Assembly (NCBI GenBank): GCA_039545275.1 | Contig: BCHS01000008.1 | Coordinates: 784,994-848,993, forward strand | DNA: 64,000 bases | Source of the DNA: Pseudomicrostroma phylloplanum | Lineage: Eukaryota > Basidiomycota > Exobasidiomycetes > Microstromatales | Reading direction: 5' to 3' | In this document: positions 35,276 to 44,654 of the stretch, in pieces | How positions within the stretch are numbered: the first letter of the stretch is position 1 | How the letters are laid out: each line of letters opens with the position of its first letter | The notes under the pieces: generated by a model | What the model saw: only the letters and a program-made list of their open reading frames with translations | Told to the model about the DNA's origin: nothing | The model's database searches: none | Translations under genes and position numbers: made by a program

Positions 35276-35527
35276 CTCATTTCGTCACTCAATTCTAGCC
35301 AGCTGATGCAAATTTTAGCCAGGCCTCTCAAAATCTAGCCAGGTCAAAAATATTTTGGCAACCTGCAGGTTCAATTTTGGCAGCAAGACACTGCTATAGT
35401 GCCTGAGTCTGGCTGAAGCGTGGCTTGATTTCAGGCTCAGGAAGCCAAAATGCGAGGCAGGCTGCCAGACTTCATATGAAGCTGCCAATCTTGGCATCAT
35501 TTGGCTAGAATTGAGTGACGAAAGGAG
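35276..35527 (-). mobile_element. MITE copy C (252 bp, intact ends, TA flanks)
   Basis: Left end CTCATTTCGTCACTCAATTC at 35276 and right end GAATTGAGTGACGAAAGGAG ending at 35527, flanked by TA at 35274-35275 and 35528-35529. Same length as copy B but inserted in the opposite orientation, judged from the internal sequence. No coding capacity; the source transposase is not in the window. Confidence 0.88.
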
Positions 35528-35933
35528 TAGCTGAAAGTGTGCTGACAAGGCCCAAACACCACGCCAGCGGACCACAATTCGACTGAGGCAATGTGCCTGC
35601 GATGAAAATAGCGTCATGCCCGAGCAGAAGCCGAGCCCGAAAGCACTTCTTTCCAACAGAGTCTCGACCCCTTTATGCAACTCAGGTCTGGCACGGGATA
35701 GCACTGCGCTGCGCTTTGAGTGAAGAAGCAGCCTCTCGATCTCGCAGAACGCCGCCAGAGGAACCGGCGAATACTCATCGGCAGCACTCTCACACGATGC
35801 TTCGACGAGAGACTGCCTCGCGCCTCGATGACAAGCCACAGCTTCGCGTAGCACGACATGTCTGGGGATGACAAGGTGGGGTCGAAAAAGGATGCATTGA
35901 CAAGGCCAGCTCGCCAAGGTGAGGGAGGGGATA
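35528..35933. other. Intergenic region after the MITE cluster
   Basis: About 400 bases up to the stop codon of the DUF1996 gene. Frames on both strands overlap without a convincing start. I see nothing specific. Confidence 0.4.
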
Positions 35934-37429
35934 CTAGGCGCTCAGCGCTTCTCGAAGCTCTCTGTGTCTCGATCGTCTGACAGCTGGCTCCGCAAGATCG
36001 AGACGACGCTGGGAATACTGCACGTGCTCTTCAAGGACGTCTCGACGGTTCGGGAAACTGGCGTCGTCGGGCCCACCCTGTTGGGCTACGACGCTAAGGG
36101 TCGCCGCCGTACATTTCTTGGCGATCGCCCCCTTGGAAGGACCATTCTTGATTGGCACACAGCCTGGCAAGGACTTCAAGGAACCCCCGACCTGCTCCTT
36201 CACGGACTCCTTGGTCTTGCAAGTTGAAGTCGTGTTGAGGGATTTTACGAAAGGCGGGCAGCTTTTGAGGTCCCCGAACAGATTCCCGGTGCATTGATCG
36301 ATAGCGGACTGTAGGACGGTAACGTCCCAAGCAGAGACGAAGTCTGCATGCATGGCGTACCCTACCGCGTCACCTGAAAGACCAGGATTGCAGAACGAAT
36401 GCGAAGGAAGTGAGTGAGTTGCGTGGTCACTCGCGACTGTTTCGAGGCAAAGATGCGAACTCACCGTTGGCCAGAACTAGGCTGCTTTTGCCCGAGGAAC
36501 TCTTCTTGAGATTGCCAGTGGCGTACACAAATTCGTAGAAGAGGGTCATCAGCTTGACCGGATGAGAAGTAGGGCAGTCACCACTGTCGGCAACTGTGGA
36601 GAGGACATGACATTGTTCAGCAGTTGATCTCCGGACCAAGGGACTGCTCTGGCTACTCACCACCGTCAATGGGGTAGGACATGTGGCTCTGGTGGTCAGA
36701 AGAGTCGAGGTTCTTGCCGTCCCAGCACGAGGGAAAGACGATCTGTGTTCGTAGGCCTTGTGGACATGGCCCGGTTGGCAGGCTGAGGAGAGAATAGTAT
36801 TGGTGAGCGCTCGCGTCGTCACTCCATGGGGCTGCTGCAAAGCACTCACGTCTTCGTTGTGGTGCTGCCATCCGCATAATTCAGGCAGACGTAAGAGACA
36901 GCAAGAGCTTTCGTTGCGTCCGGATCGGGCGCGTCCATTGCTGAATTGTTGCCAGCAATCATCTTCAAGCCCTTGGGGAAAGCCTTCAATTTGGGGTTTG
37001 AGCCCATTTTAGGCCCACCCCGGTTGAGATAGTAAGTATTGACGTAGCTGAGGGGGACAGAGGAAAAGGTGGACTGCGAGGGAGAACACGTATCAGTAAG
37101 GCGGCAGAGACTCAGTGTACTCTTCCCTTCTCGTCATGCAACTCTAGCATTCCACTGACATTTTTCGCATGGTAGTAATACAGTTGGGGTGCCCAGTAAT
37201 TGCTCTTGTCGGCCTTCACCGCACTCGTGGTACAGAGAGAGTCCTTGTCCTGCGAGGAGAGGATGGCGGCTGAGCCCACGAAGGCGTGGGTGTGACCGGA
37301 GGTCCCAGAGGGAGCGAGGATGGGATCGAGCCGCTGCGAGACCAGTGGGCTGTGGCTTATGATCCAGAAAGAGCGGCCAGGGAGAGCCGAGAGCACGAGG
37401 AGGACGACGAAGGGTAGAAGGGTATACAT
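35934..37429 (-). CDS. Secreted DUF1996-domain protein
   Basis: Predicted secreted or wall-associated protein of 407 residues. Exons on the minus strand: 37429-37121, 37073-36850, 36782-36661, 36593-36465 and 36373-35934, all in frame. The ATG at 37429 gives MYTLLPFVVLLVLSALPGRS, a clear signal peptide; an upstream GTG in frame is not used. DUF1996 landmarks: RLDPILAPSGTSGHTHAFVG, NYWAPQLYYYH, LNRGGPKM near residue 115, GLRTQIVFPSCWDGKNLDSS, HQSHMSYP, and GYAMHADFVSAWDVTVLQSA. The conserved HTHAFVG, CWDGKNL, H-S-H-M-YP and HADF blocks are diagnostic of the family, whose biochemical activity is unknown. The C-terminal part after the domain is Lys/Cys-rich and then basic, with a dibasic RRDVLE. 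It is the first gene after the repeat-rich desert. Confidence 0.9.
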
Positions 37430-39084
37430 CGTGAGCTTGTACACGGGCTAGTGCGACTAGAATCTAAAGAGCCAGCTTTGGAATCTGTCTGCGAAGAGCT
37501 TCTAAGTAAGGAATGTGCGCCGCTATAGGGTGCCGATGGAGGAAAGAGGAAGGTGTAGGGGAACCCCTTGAGGATAGCGAGGAGATCTTTGGACTATATA
37601 CGCCATCGACGGTGACTGATCACCGGCCCTCTGGGCGTCAAAGCCTAGTGGGCAAACAGGCGAGCCGGGACCCGATGGTAGCAGCGGTACTGCCCGGGTG
37701 AACAAACAAGGCTGCAGGCTGCACGGGGCTCCTGTCCGTAAAGGCGCGAGTTACGTCGGAGAGCAAAAGCAACGGGTCTGATCGGTGACTAGATCTGATC
37801 CGATGCGCCGGTGCCTGAATCTGCGTACGTTGAGCGGGGGGGTATATGTGTAGTCTGCTGCCTGGCACTGGCCGCCGTCTGTTGCCGCCGCTTCACGCGC
37901 CGAAGCATTCCCACGAGGCGGCACGGAGCGTCGATCTTGACAGTGATAAGCTGAAGGGCGAGTGGGGAAGCACATATCTAAGACCCCTTCGACGCTGCCT
38001 GACGTAAGGTTGTAGCAAGGCAGTAGTCGGGAGCGGCACAGTGGTGCCCCTTTGTAGTCTAGGCCATCCGCTCGATAGCGCTGTACGCAACGGGGATCGG
38101 CATGAACGTTATTGAGAGGCAAGGGAGGTGGGCGTGCAGAAAGTGCAGGAACAGGGGACTGCAATAGAGCCAACGTTCAGGCAAAACATCTGCGGTTGCA
38201 GCTTGAGCGGTAGAAGGGACGCTGGCCCCCAACTCAAAGAATCTCCCACATATTAGCCCGGCATCTTTGATGTCCTTCACGAGCCAGACGCGCTATTCTG
38301 CCGTGTGTCAGTGTGAGCTTCTGAGCACTGCCGGCAGGCGTGAAGGTACGACAGAAGCTCACAGAGTGGGAAGATGGCCGCATCTGCGCGCACGTCACAA
38401 CACAAGCTGTATAGCTGGACAGCACCAGTGTGGTATAGCCCGCAATGAACCGTAATAGAAGAGTACGGTGACGATGCGAATGTTCGTCCCTAAGACGAGG
38501 TGGTGTGCTGCTCCAAGCTCGGATCGACGCCGGTGAAGACGCTATCTTTACCATCGCTGGGAAGCCCTCTGAGCGGCTGCGCGCACGTTGCGCTCATCGC
38601 ACTGTGTACGGGGACAGGTGAGATCGTCTGCTGTCGTGAGTCTTGACAGCCAATTTCAGCCCTGCGAGGAGGTCCAAGGGCGGATACGAGCACGACGAGC
38701 CTGCTACCACGACGTCTTCCCTTCACGGCGTAGCGGCGCGACTGGGGCTGGGAGCAGGCCGCGCCGCGCCGCGCCTGTGTCAGTCTGTGGTCAGCGGAAG
38801 CAGAGTTTTTTGGGTTGAGCCGTGGCCGCCAGCCCCAATCTTGGCGAGGGCCCCAGCGCGCGACGAGGCGGGCGGGCGGGAGGGGCAGGCAGGCAGGCAG
38901 GCAGGGCGGCAGGCAGGCAGCATGGCCCAACTGCTCCTCCCATTCTTCGCGGGCAGAGAGAGACCATCACTCAGTCGCTCACCCACCTTGCTCACCACCT
39001 ACCTTCCCCACCTTGTCCGCTTTCCCCCCCCCCTCTCTCTCTCACCATCCTCCACCTCATCACCCGCGGGACAGACGTACCAAC
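37430..39084. other. Intergenic region between DUF1996 gene and PDA1
   Basis: About 1.65 kb, divergent promoters of the two genes. It holds a GGCA/GGCG minisatellite at about 38867-38924 and a CT-rich tract at about 38985-39050 just before the PDA1 start. No gene is supported; long antisense frames at 37.5-38.5 kb lack starts and conserved sequence. Confidence 0.5.
38867..38924. repeat. GGCG/GGCA minisatellite
   Basis: Tandem GCGG and GGCA units (for example AGGCAGGCAGGCAGGCAGG) about 160 bases upstream of the PDA1 start codon. Confidence 0.8.
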
Positions 39085-40773
39085 ATGGCTTCCCTCGCTC
39101 GATCTGCGCTGAGGCCCTTGGTCGCAGGACGTGTCGCTGCTGTGAGTCGCCCCGCTTGCCTCTGTAGCTCAGCCCCTGCTCCCTCCGAGCCGCACCTCCG
39201 AGGGGGAAGGAGAGACGATCCGGAACAGCATTTGCAACCACTTGAAGTGTAGACAAGCAGGCAGGCAGACAGGAAGGCTTTGCTTCGCCGGAATCGCCAG
39301 TCTTCGCGCTACAGTCCTCTTGACATGCAGCTCAGAAATCCATCTTGCTGCTTCTGGCGCCGTATCGCTTACTCATACCTCATTTGCTCCCTGGGCCGCT
39401 CTCCCTCTCCCTCTCCCGTACTTCTACCCCACAGCCCCTCCGATCCGCTGCCGCCATCCCTTCTCGCTTCGTTCACATCACAGCCGACTCGGCTTCCGCC
39501 CTGGATACCCCACCTGCCTCCGCTTCCGAGACCTTCAAGGTCCAGCTCTCCGAAGAGTCCTTCAAGGTCTACAAGCATGACATGCCAGGACTCGAGGTAG
39601 AGACTTCCAAGGAGCACCTGCTCAAGCTCTACGAGGAGATGGTCAAGATGAGGAGGATGGAAATGGCCGCTGATCAGCTCTACAAGCAGAAGCTCATCAG
39701 GGGTTTCTGCCATTTGGCCATTGGACAGGTCAGCATGCCAGAGGAAAGCTAGCTAGTCGCCGAGAATAGAGCTCACACCTTCAGTCTTCCCTCTACCTTG
39801 CGCCACCAGGAAGCCGTCGCCGTCGGTATGGAATCCGGCATGAAGCCATCGGACAAGCTCATCACTGCCTACCGTTGTCATCCCTTCACCATCCAGAGGG
39901 GTGGAACAATCAAGTCGGTCATTGCCGAGCTCTTCGGCCGTGAGGCCGGTATCTCCAAGGGCAAGGGAGGATCCATGCACATGTTCACCCCTACCTTCTT
40001 CGGTGGAAACGGAATTGTAGGAGCCCAGGTCCCCGTCGGAGCTGGTATCGCCTTTGCTCAGCAATACCTCGGTCGCAAGGACGCCGTCTTTGCCATGTAC
40101 GGTGACGGTGCCTCCAACCAGGGACAGGTATTCGAGTCTTTCAACATGGCCGCACTCTGGAAGCTGCCATGTGTCTTTGTGTGTGAGAACAACAAGTACG
40201 GTATGGGAACCAGCGCGGAGAGGTCATCTGTGAGTAGGTTCGGGCTGTACTACGATTCGCACGCGCCATCCATTCTGACCCTGTCTCGCGCGGCTTCCCT
40301 TTACTCAGATGAACACCTCTTACTACACTCGAGGAGATGTCATTCCTGGTCTTCAGGTGAATGCCATGGATGTCCTCGCCGTACACAAGGCTGTCAAGCA
40401 TGCTTCCGAGTACACTCTGGCTGGCAACGGTCCCATCATCCTTGAGATGGTCACCTACAGGTACCAGGGTCACTCATTGTCCGACCCTGGAACCACTTAC
40501 AGGACACGAGAGGAGGTCCAAAAGATGAGGAGTGGCAGTGACCCAATTCAGGGCCTCAAGAACAAGATCCTAGAGTGGGGCGTCGTGGAGGAGTCTGAGC
40601 TAAAGGCCTTGGACAAGGCAGCCAAGGAGGAGGTAGACCAAGCGGTCGAAGAGGCAAAGAAGAGCCCCGAGCCTGACGTCAAGGAGCTCTGGACAGACAT
40701 CTACTACCCTGGCTCTGAGCCCGACTACATGAGGGGTAGAGAGAAGGAGGAGGTCCATTACTACCGGAAGTAG
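39085..40773 (+). CDS. PDA1: Pyruvate dehydrogenase E1 component subunit alpha, mitochondrial
   Basis: Thiamine-diphosphate-dependent decarboxylating subunit of the mitochondrial pyruvate dehydrogenase complex. Exons 39085-39141, 39435-39728, 39810-40229 and 40309-40773, all phase 0, 411 residues. Residues 1-50 ([19 protein letters not shown], then [16 protein letters not shown]) form an Arg/Ser/Ala-rich mitochondrial presequence split by the 293-base first intron. Core motifs: [40 protein letters not shown], the ThDP motif [17 protein letters not shown] ending in [10 protein letters not shown], and the phosphorylation loop [20 protein letters not shown], whose first Ser is the regulatory site of PDH kinase in this family. 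The C-terminus [10 protein letters not shown] matches fungal E1 alpha. Length and motifs are complete. Confidence 0.97.
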
Positions 40774-40996
40774 GCTACCGGGAGTACGCCTCATGACCGA
40801 ATCGCCAGACGTAGGTGATGCCTCGATCTACGGGCCTTCGAATGATCAGGACAGACGGCAGGCAATGAGGACGCATCGAGGTCAACTTCATGTTCGCATC
40901 TTCCCTGTTTCAATTCAGTCATTGCCGATGATCAAATCCGTGCCCTGACCAGACCCAATCTGATCTGTCTCCGCCCAGTACAAGCTTACGACCACT

Positions 40997-41314
40997 TCAG
41001 TGGAGCGCTCTTACGTTCTTCAGGATTTCTTCGTCCCACCGAATCTTAAATCTGTCTGACCAAGGCTTGTTCGCGTGCGATGCCTTCTGGCGAGTGTCCT
41101 TGAGCCAGTCACTGAAAGATGGAGACTTCTTCAGCTTGAGTCTCTGCGGGAGCGGTGGATAACCGGGTGCGACCTTCACAGAGGGAGGGCGGAAGTAGTC
41201 GCGCACTCCCTTGTCCTGTCGCTTCGCCAAAGGCATAGCTGACACGTCCTTCATAGCGAGGGTCCAAAGGCAACAAGTGAACGTCACGAGGCCGAACAAT
41301 TGACTGCACCTCAT
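40997..41314 (-). CDS. Small secreted protein 1 of a tandem trio (105 residues)
   Basis: The ATG at 41314 gives MRCSQLFGLVTFTCCLWTLA, a hydrophobic signal peptide followed by a possible Kex2-type site (PLAKRQDKG). The mature part is short, basic and Pro-rich, with the motif SPSFSDWLKDTRQKA and a C-terminal DEEILKNVRALH. The SPSFxxWL(K/R) motif is shared with the next protein in the row (SPSFKHWLRNH). No cysteine framework in the mature region and no known domain. The longer upstream frame starts at a TTG and is not preferred. A GTAAGAG near the C-terminus could be a splice donor, so the very end is less sure. Confidence 0.55.
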   Translation of the reverse strand: MRCSQLFGLVTFTCCLWTLAMKDVSAMPLAKRQDKGVRDYFRPPSVKVAPGYPPLPQRLKLKKSPSFSDWLKDTRQKASHANKPWSDRFKIRWDEEILKNVRALH

Positions 41315-41874
41315 TGCGTTTTTGGTTGGAGGCCGAGAAGGTCGTTTTGAGTGCTTGCGGGGAACGATGAGCACGAGGCCTGACGTTGACGACGAGGATA
41401 GCTGCAAAGGTAGCTTACGAATGAGTGTAGGAAGACCAGCTTCCTAGGAGTGCTTGACGATGAGAGAAGGGACGAGATGATCGAGAAAAGGTAGTGGGAG
41501 ATGTTGCGGAAGGCGCGATCGGCAATAGGTGGGAAAGGTCTTTCATAGTCTTATGTCTCTGCTTCGTAGCAACATTGCCGTAAGCAAGATATCGAGACGT
41601 TCCTCTGGGTGGGGGCTGTTGCTTTGCGGTACGGTACGTTGCTACGACGCGAGATGCATGCGGTGCGGCAACGTTGCTCCAGTGCGGCATTGTTGACCAA
41701 GCGATCAACAGGGAGCTTTTGGAAAAGTGGGTCGTCGTGCTAGCGATCGGCTCCCGACGCAGCAAAGCACTTGTGAAAGCGTCTCATATTGGCACCATGG
41801 CACGGACTACGGTAGCGATGAGGCAGGACACGCCCGGTGGCTACACACATGCTGCTGGACAAGCATATCCTTCG
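41315..41874. other. Intergenic region between small secreted proteins 1 and 2
   Basis: About 560 bases, the upstream region of secreted protein 1. No second gene or repeat seen. Confidence 0.4.
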
Positions 41875-42378
41875 CTAAAAACCGAGCTTGCTCTTCAGCC
41901 CCTTCAATTTCTTCCACATGCCTTTCCTGCTCGTTTTACTCGGTTTCTCCTCTTTGCGAGAGGCCGACTGCTTGCCGCTGTTTCTCAGTGAAGAAGGAGA
42001 GTAGCTTGGCGACCCCGAGAGGGACTTGTGATTTCTCAGCCAGTGCTTGAAAGAAGGAGAAGGGGATGGAGGGCTCGACAGCGGGAGAGATACAGCTCTG
42101 GCGGGCGACGCTGGGAGTGAGTGTGCCCTTCGATGTCCATATGGCATTGACATGAGTTGGGGTCCAATTACTTGATCGTACGGCTTCCGGGTTCGGCCAT
42201 TAGGAGACGAGGCGAGCGGCACATAATACGCGGTCATAGACGACGTCCTGCGATGACTTGGCGGCTCCGGGAAGAGCCAATTACCGGCACGGCCCTGCAG
42301 CTCGACAGCAGCGGCAGTACGGTGGGCCGTTGCGGCCATAATTGCAGTCAGAAGAAGCATCAACGAGAGCAGCCTCAT
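41875..42378 (-). CDS. Small secreted protein 2 of a tandem trio (167 residues)
   Basis: The ATG gives MRLLSLMLLLTAIMAATAHR, a strong signal peptide. The mature protein is Ser/Pro/Arg-rich, with dibasic and RRT/RRA sites (PSHRRTSSM, YGHRRAHSLP), a SPSFKHWLRNHKSLSGSP segment shared with protein 1, and a basic C-terminus KGMWKKLKGLKSKLGF that matches the KGLWASLKDTFGGK end of protein 3. The last 16 residues could form a cationic amphipathic helix. No catalytic domain recognised; composition and secretion fit a candidate effector or antimicrobial-type peptide precursor (inference). Confidence 0.65.
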   Translation of the reverse strand: MRLLSLMLLLTAIMAATAHRTAAAVELQGRAGNWLFPEPPSHRRTSSMTAYYVPLASSPNGRTRKPYDQVIGPQLMSMPYGHRRAHSLPASPARAVSLPLSSPPSPSPSFKHWLRNHKSLSGSPSYSPSSLRNSGKQSASRKEEKPSKTSRKGMWKKLKGLKSKLGF

Positions 42379-42817
42379 ATTGTTATGGTCAATGCAGCGG
42401 GTACCGAGGGTTCTGGTGCGTAAGACGAGGATCAGAGGGCGTGGGCGTAGGCTGGATCTCTTGAGGCGGCGGTAGGTGTGATTGTTAAGAGGCAGTTGTG
42501 GCTGTGTGCATGGCAGAGTGCGCTCGACGTCTCGTATGAGAGGTGGAATCTTTATCGAGCACCCGCACTATCAAAATGGTCAGCGTCATTGTTGCCGACG
42601 ACAACCCTTCGATCCTTGTGATAGAAGAGGGGAAAGCAACCGGCACTCCGGCGCTTTCGGACCGCTTCATCCGGCTTCATAAGGCTGTCCTTAGGTCCGC
42701 TTTGCCATCATGAGCTCTGGGACGATGCGCCTAGCAGTATATTGCCGTAGAGACCACGAGGAAAACTTCACAATTACCTCTGCTGCTGCCTGTTGTTCCA
42801 GCCCTTGACATCCTCAC
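42379..42817. other. Intergenic region between small secreted proteins 2 and 3
   Basis: About 440 bases upstream of secreted protein 2. Nothing else recognised. Confidence 0.4.
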
Positions 42818-43369
42818 TCACTCCCTTTTCCGTCTCTTGCCCCCAAATGTGTCCTTGAGGCTGGCCCAGAGGCCTTTCCGCTTAGGGGAAGGCGCGTTCG
42901 ATGATTCGCCAACGTGCCACGTCGAGCGGGGAGGCGTAGAACTGGAAGTGCTAGACGACGACCGGCTTCGAAAGCTGTGAGGAAGCCACAGCTGTGAAAA
43001 TCCTGGCGGGGGACTTACCCGGCCCGAGGGACTGGGCTGACGCCGCGGCGGGCTGAGCCATAGGGGCGATGTTGGCGAACGTCCGCGCGGGGGAGAGGGC
43101 GACTCGGGAGGGCTGAGTACCGGGGTCTCGGCTCTGGGCGGGGATCTTTGGGGCGAATGATTCGAGGACGAGGTAGTATCCCAGGAAGAGACGGGTGTTG
43201 GGATTGCAGGACGCTTAGCCGCAAAGGGAAGATACTTGCGCCAGCCTCGCTTGTTGACTACGTCATGTGAATTGGCACTAGTCCAAGACGACGAGCCATA
43301 CGCTGCCGCATTGACGATGACGATCAGTAGCAGTAAGACCGAGGTGCTGTTTGGGAGATGCAGCCTCAT
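42818..43369 (-). CDS. Small secreted protein 3 of a tandem trio (183 residues)
   Basis: The first likely start is the ATG at 43369, giving MRLHLPNSTSVLLLLIVIVN, a signal peptide; the frame extends further upstream to a non-ATG codon. After a possible KR processing site (VVNKRGWRKYLPFAAKRP) the chain is very rich in Ser, Pro and Arg, with PPGFSQLWLPHSFRSRS in the position of the SPSFxxWL motif of the other two, and ends KGLWASLKDTFGGKRRKRE, like protein 2. Same orientation as its two neighbours. Function unknown; likely secreted. Confidence 0.62.
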   Translation of the reverse strand: MRLHLPNSTSVLLLLIVIVNAAAYGSSSWTSANSHDVVNKRGWRKYLPFAAKRPAIPTPVSSWDTTSSSNHSPQRSPPRAETPVLSPPESPSPPRGRSPTSPLWLSPPRRQPSPSGRVSPPPGFSQLWLPHSFRSRSSSSTSSSTPPRSTWHVGESSNAPSPKRKGLWASLKDTFGGKRRKRE

Positions 43370-44553
43370 GCTTCTTGCGTGAATGCGGTTGCCTAGAATA
43401 GCGCGCTCTGCACCAGTAAAGCCGGTATGTAGCGGGACCTGCTGCCACACACTGGACAAGAGAAGAGAGGACTCGATAGGCGCCAACAATAAGCTATGTG
43501 AGGGATCGTGTAAGGCACAAGACGACGCAGTCGGTATGCATCACATCACATGAGGCAGTGGCGAAGGGGCTGTTCCAGCCGTGCACTTATCGTTCAAGCT
43601 CTGTCCGATGTCAGCGCAAAGGCAGACATCAGAGACGCTCAGCAATCGGCAAGATGTCATCGACAGGAGTCAGTCGTAGTGGGAAAGGCCTGACGCAGCA
43701 CCTCCATTGCGTCGAGACAAGCGGCCAGGCAAGACATTGTGCGCCCGCGCAGCAGCGCAACAGTGCACGCCATCTGTTGTGCTGGTGTAGTCGCTGAGTC
43801 TAGTCGCTGGAAAACCCGTCTAATTTCAGTGGGAGGCAAGAGTACGACAGAAGTGATGCTGCGTCGTGTTGAATCGTTTGAGCATTGGCCAAACATGTAC
43901 CTACTGCCTTGCGCTCGCAGTCGAGGGCACACACCCTCCTGCTGCAGGGCTTTGCTCTAGGATCATATGTGTGTCTGCGGGCTAGCGTTGCTCCCGCCCT
44001 CGACTCAGTCTTGACTCCCGGTACTGGTGTCAGAGGCAAGCTTAGCCCGCTAGGCGTCAACGAGAAGAGCAGCCCAAAGCAATTGCGGACATGAGGCACG
44101 CACAGCATGACTGCATTCGTTTGCGAGGTAGACTTGAGGGCAAAGGCAGCAATGGCCGGCCATCATAGATATCAGCCCTCTGACTGACCAGATCGTACGA
44201 CGGCGTCGGGCGAGGTTGGGTGCAAGGACGTCCACTCGTCCACGCTGTACCCGTCTTTGTCAGCACCACTCTCGGGTCGCGCTCGCGGCAGAATAGAATT
44301 CGAGTGCTTGCACACTTGCAGCTCCGCTCCGCCTCCCGCCGTCATCACATGCCCTTCTCACCCGAGGAGGCTGACCACCACCACCACCACCATCACCATC
44401 AGCACTACCACGCATCTCACTCTACATCATCGATCTCACCCAACGACGTAGTCACCCGCTCTGACTACAGACACTCCTCGTTCGTACTCCCATCTGCGGC
44501 ACGCCTGCCGGTAGAGCCCTATACGCAACACAAGCCTCCCCTGTTGCGCCGTC
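43370..44553. promoter_or_regulatory. Divergent upstream region of secreted protein 3 and ERG1
   Basis: About 1.2 kb. The ERG1-proximal part includes a short upstream frame (44349-44654, listed separately). I recognised no sterol-response element by eye. No other gene supported. Confidence 0.4.
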
Positions 44554-44654
44554 ATGGCATCTCCATCCTCCGCCTCCTCACCAGCCTCTCCCTCTCCTTC
44601 GTCCGCCGCCCCTGTTGCCCCATCACCTCCTGCATCTCGCCCTACCTCGTATGA
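44349..44654 (+). other. Upstream ORF overlapping the ERG1 start, with eight consecutive His
   Basis: ATG at 44349 opens a 101-codon frame (MPFSPEEAD, then eight His from the CAC/CAT repeat at 44377-44400, then QHYH) that runs past the ERG1 ATG at 44554 in a different frame and stops at 44652-44654. If the ERG1 transcript starts upstream of 44349, this frame would limit ERG1 translation. Whether it is transcribed is unknown. Confidence 0.35.

Noticed and set aside
37523..38554. Overlapping antisense frames between the DUF1996 gene and PDA1
   Set aside because: Several mutually overlapping frames without starts, domain sequence or consistent codon bias; probably non-coding.
38867..38924. GGCA/GGCG array as a telomere-like repeat
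   Set aside because: The unit does not match fungal telomere repeats (TTAGGG type) and the array is short and internal; a simple minisatellite.
44377..44400. Octa-His tract as evidence of a vector tag
   Set aside because: It comes from a natural CAC/CAT repeat in an upstream frame with no other vector features.
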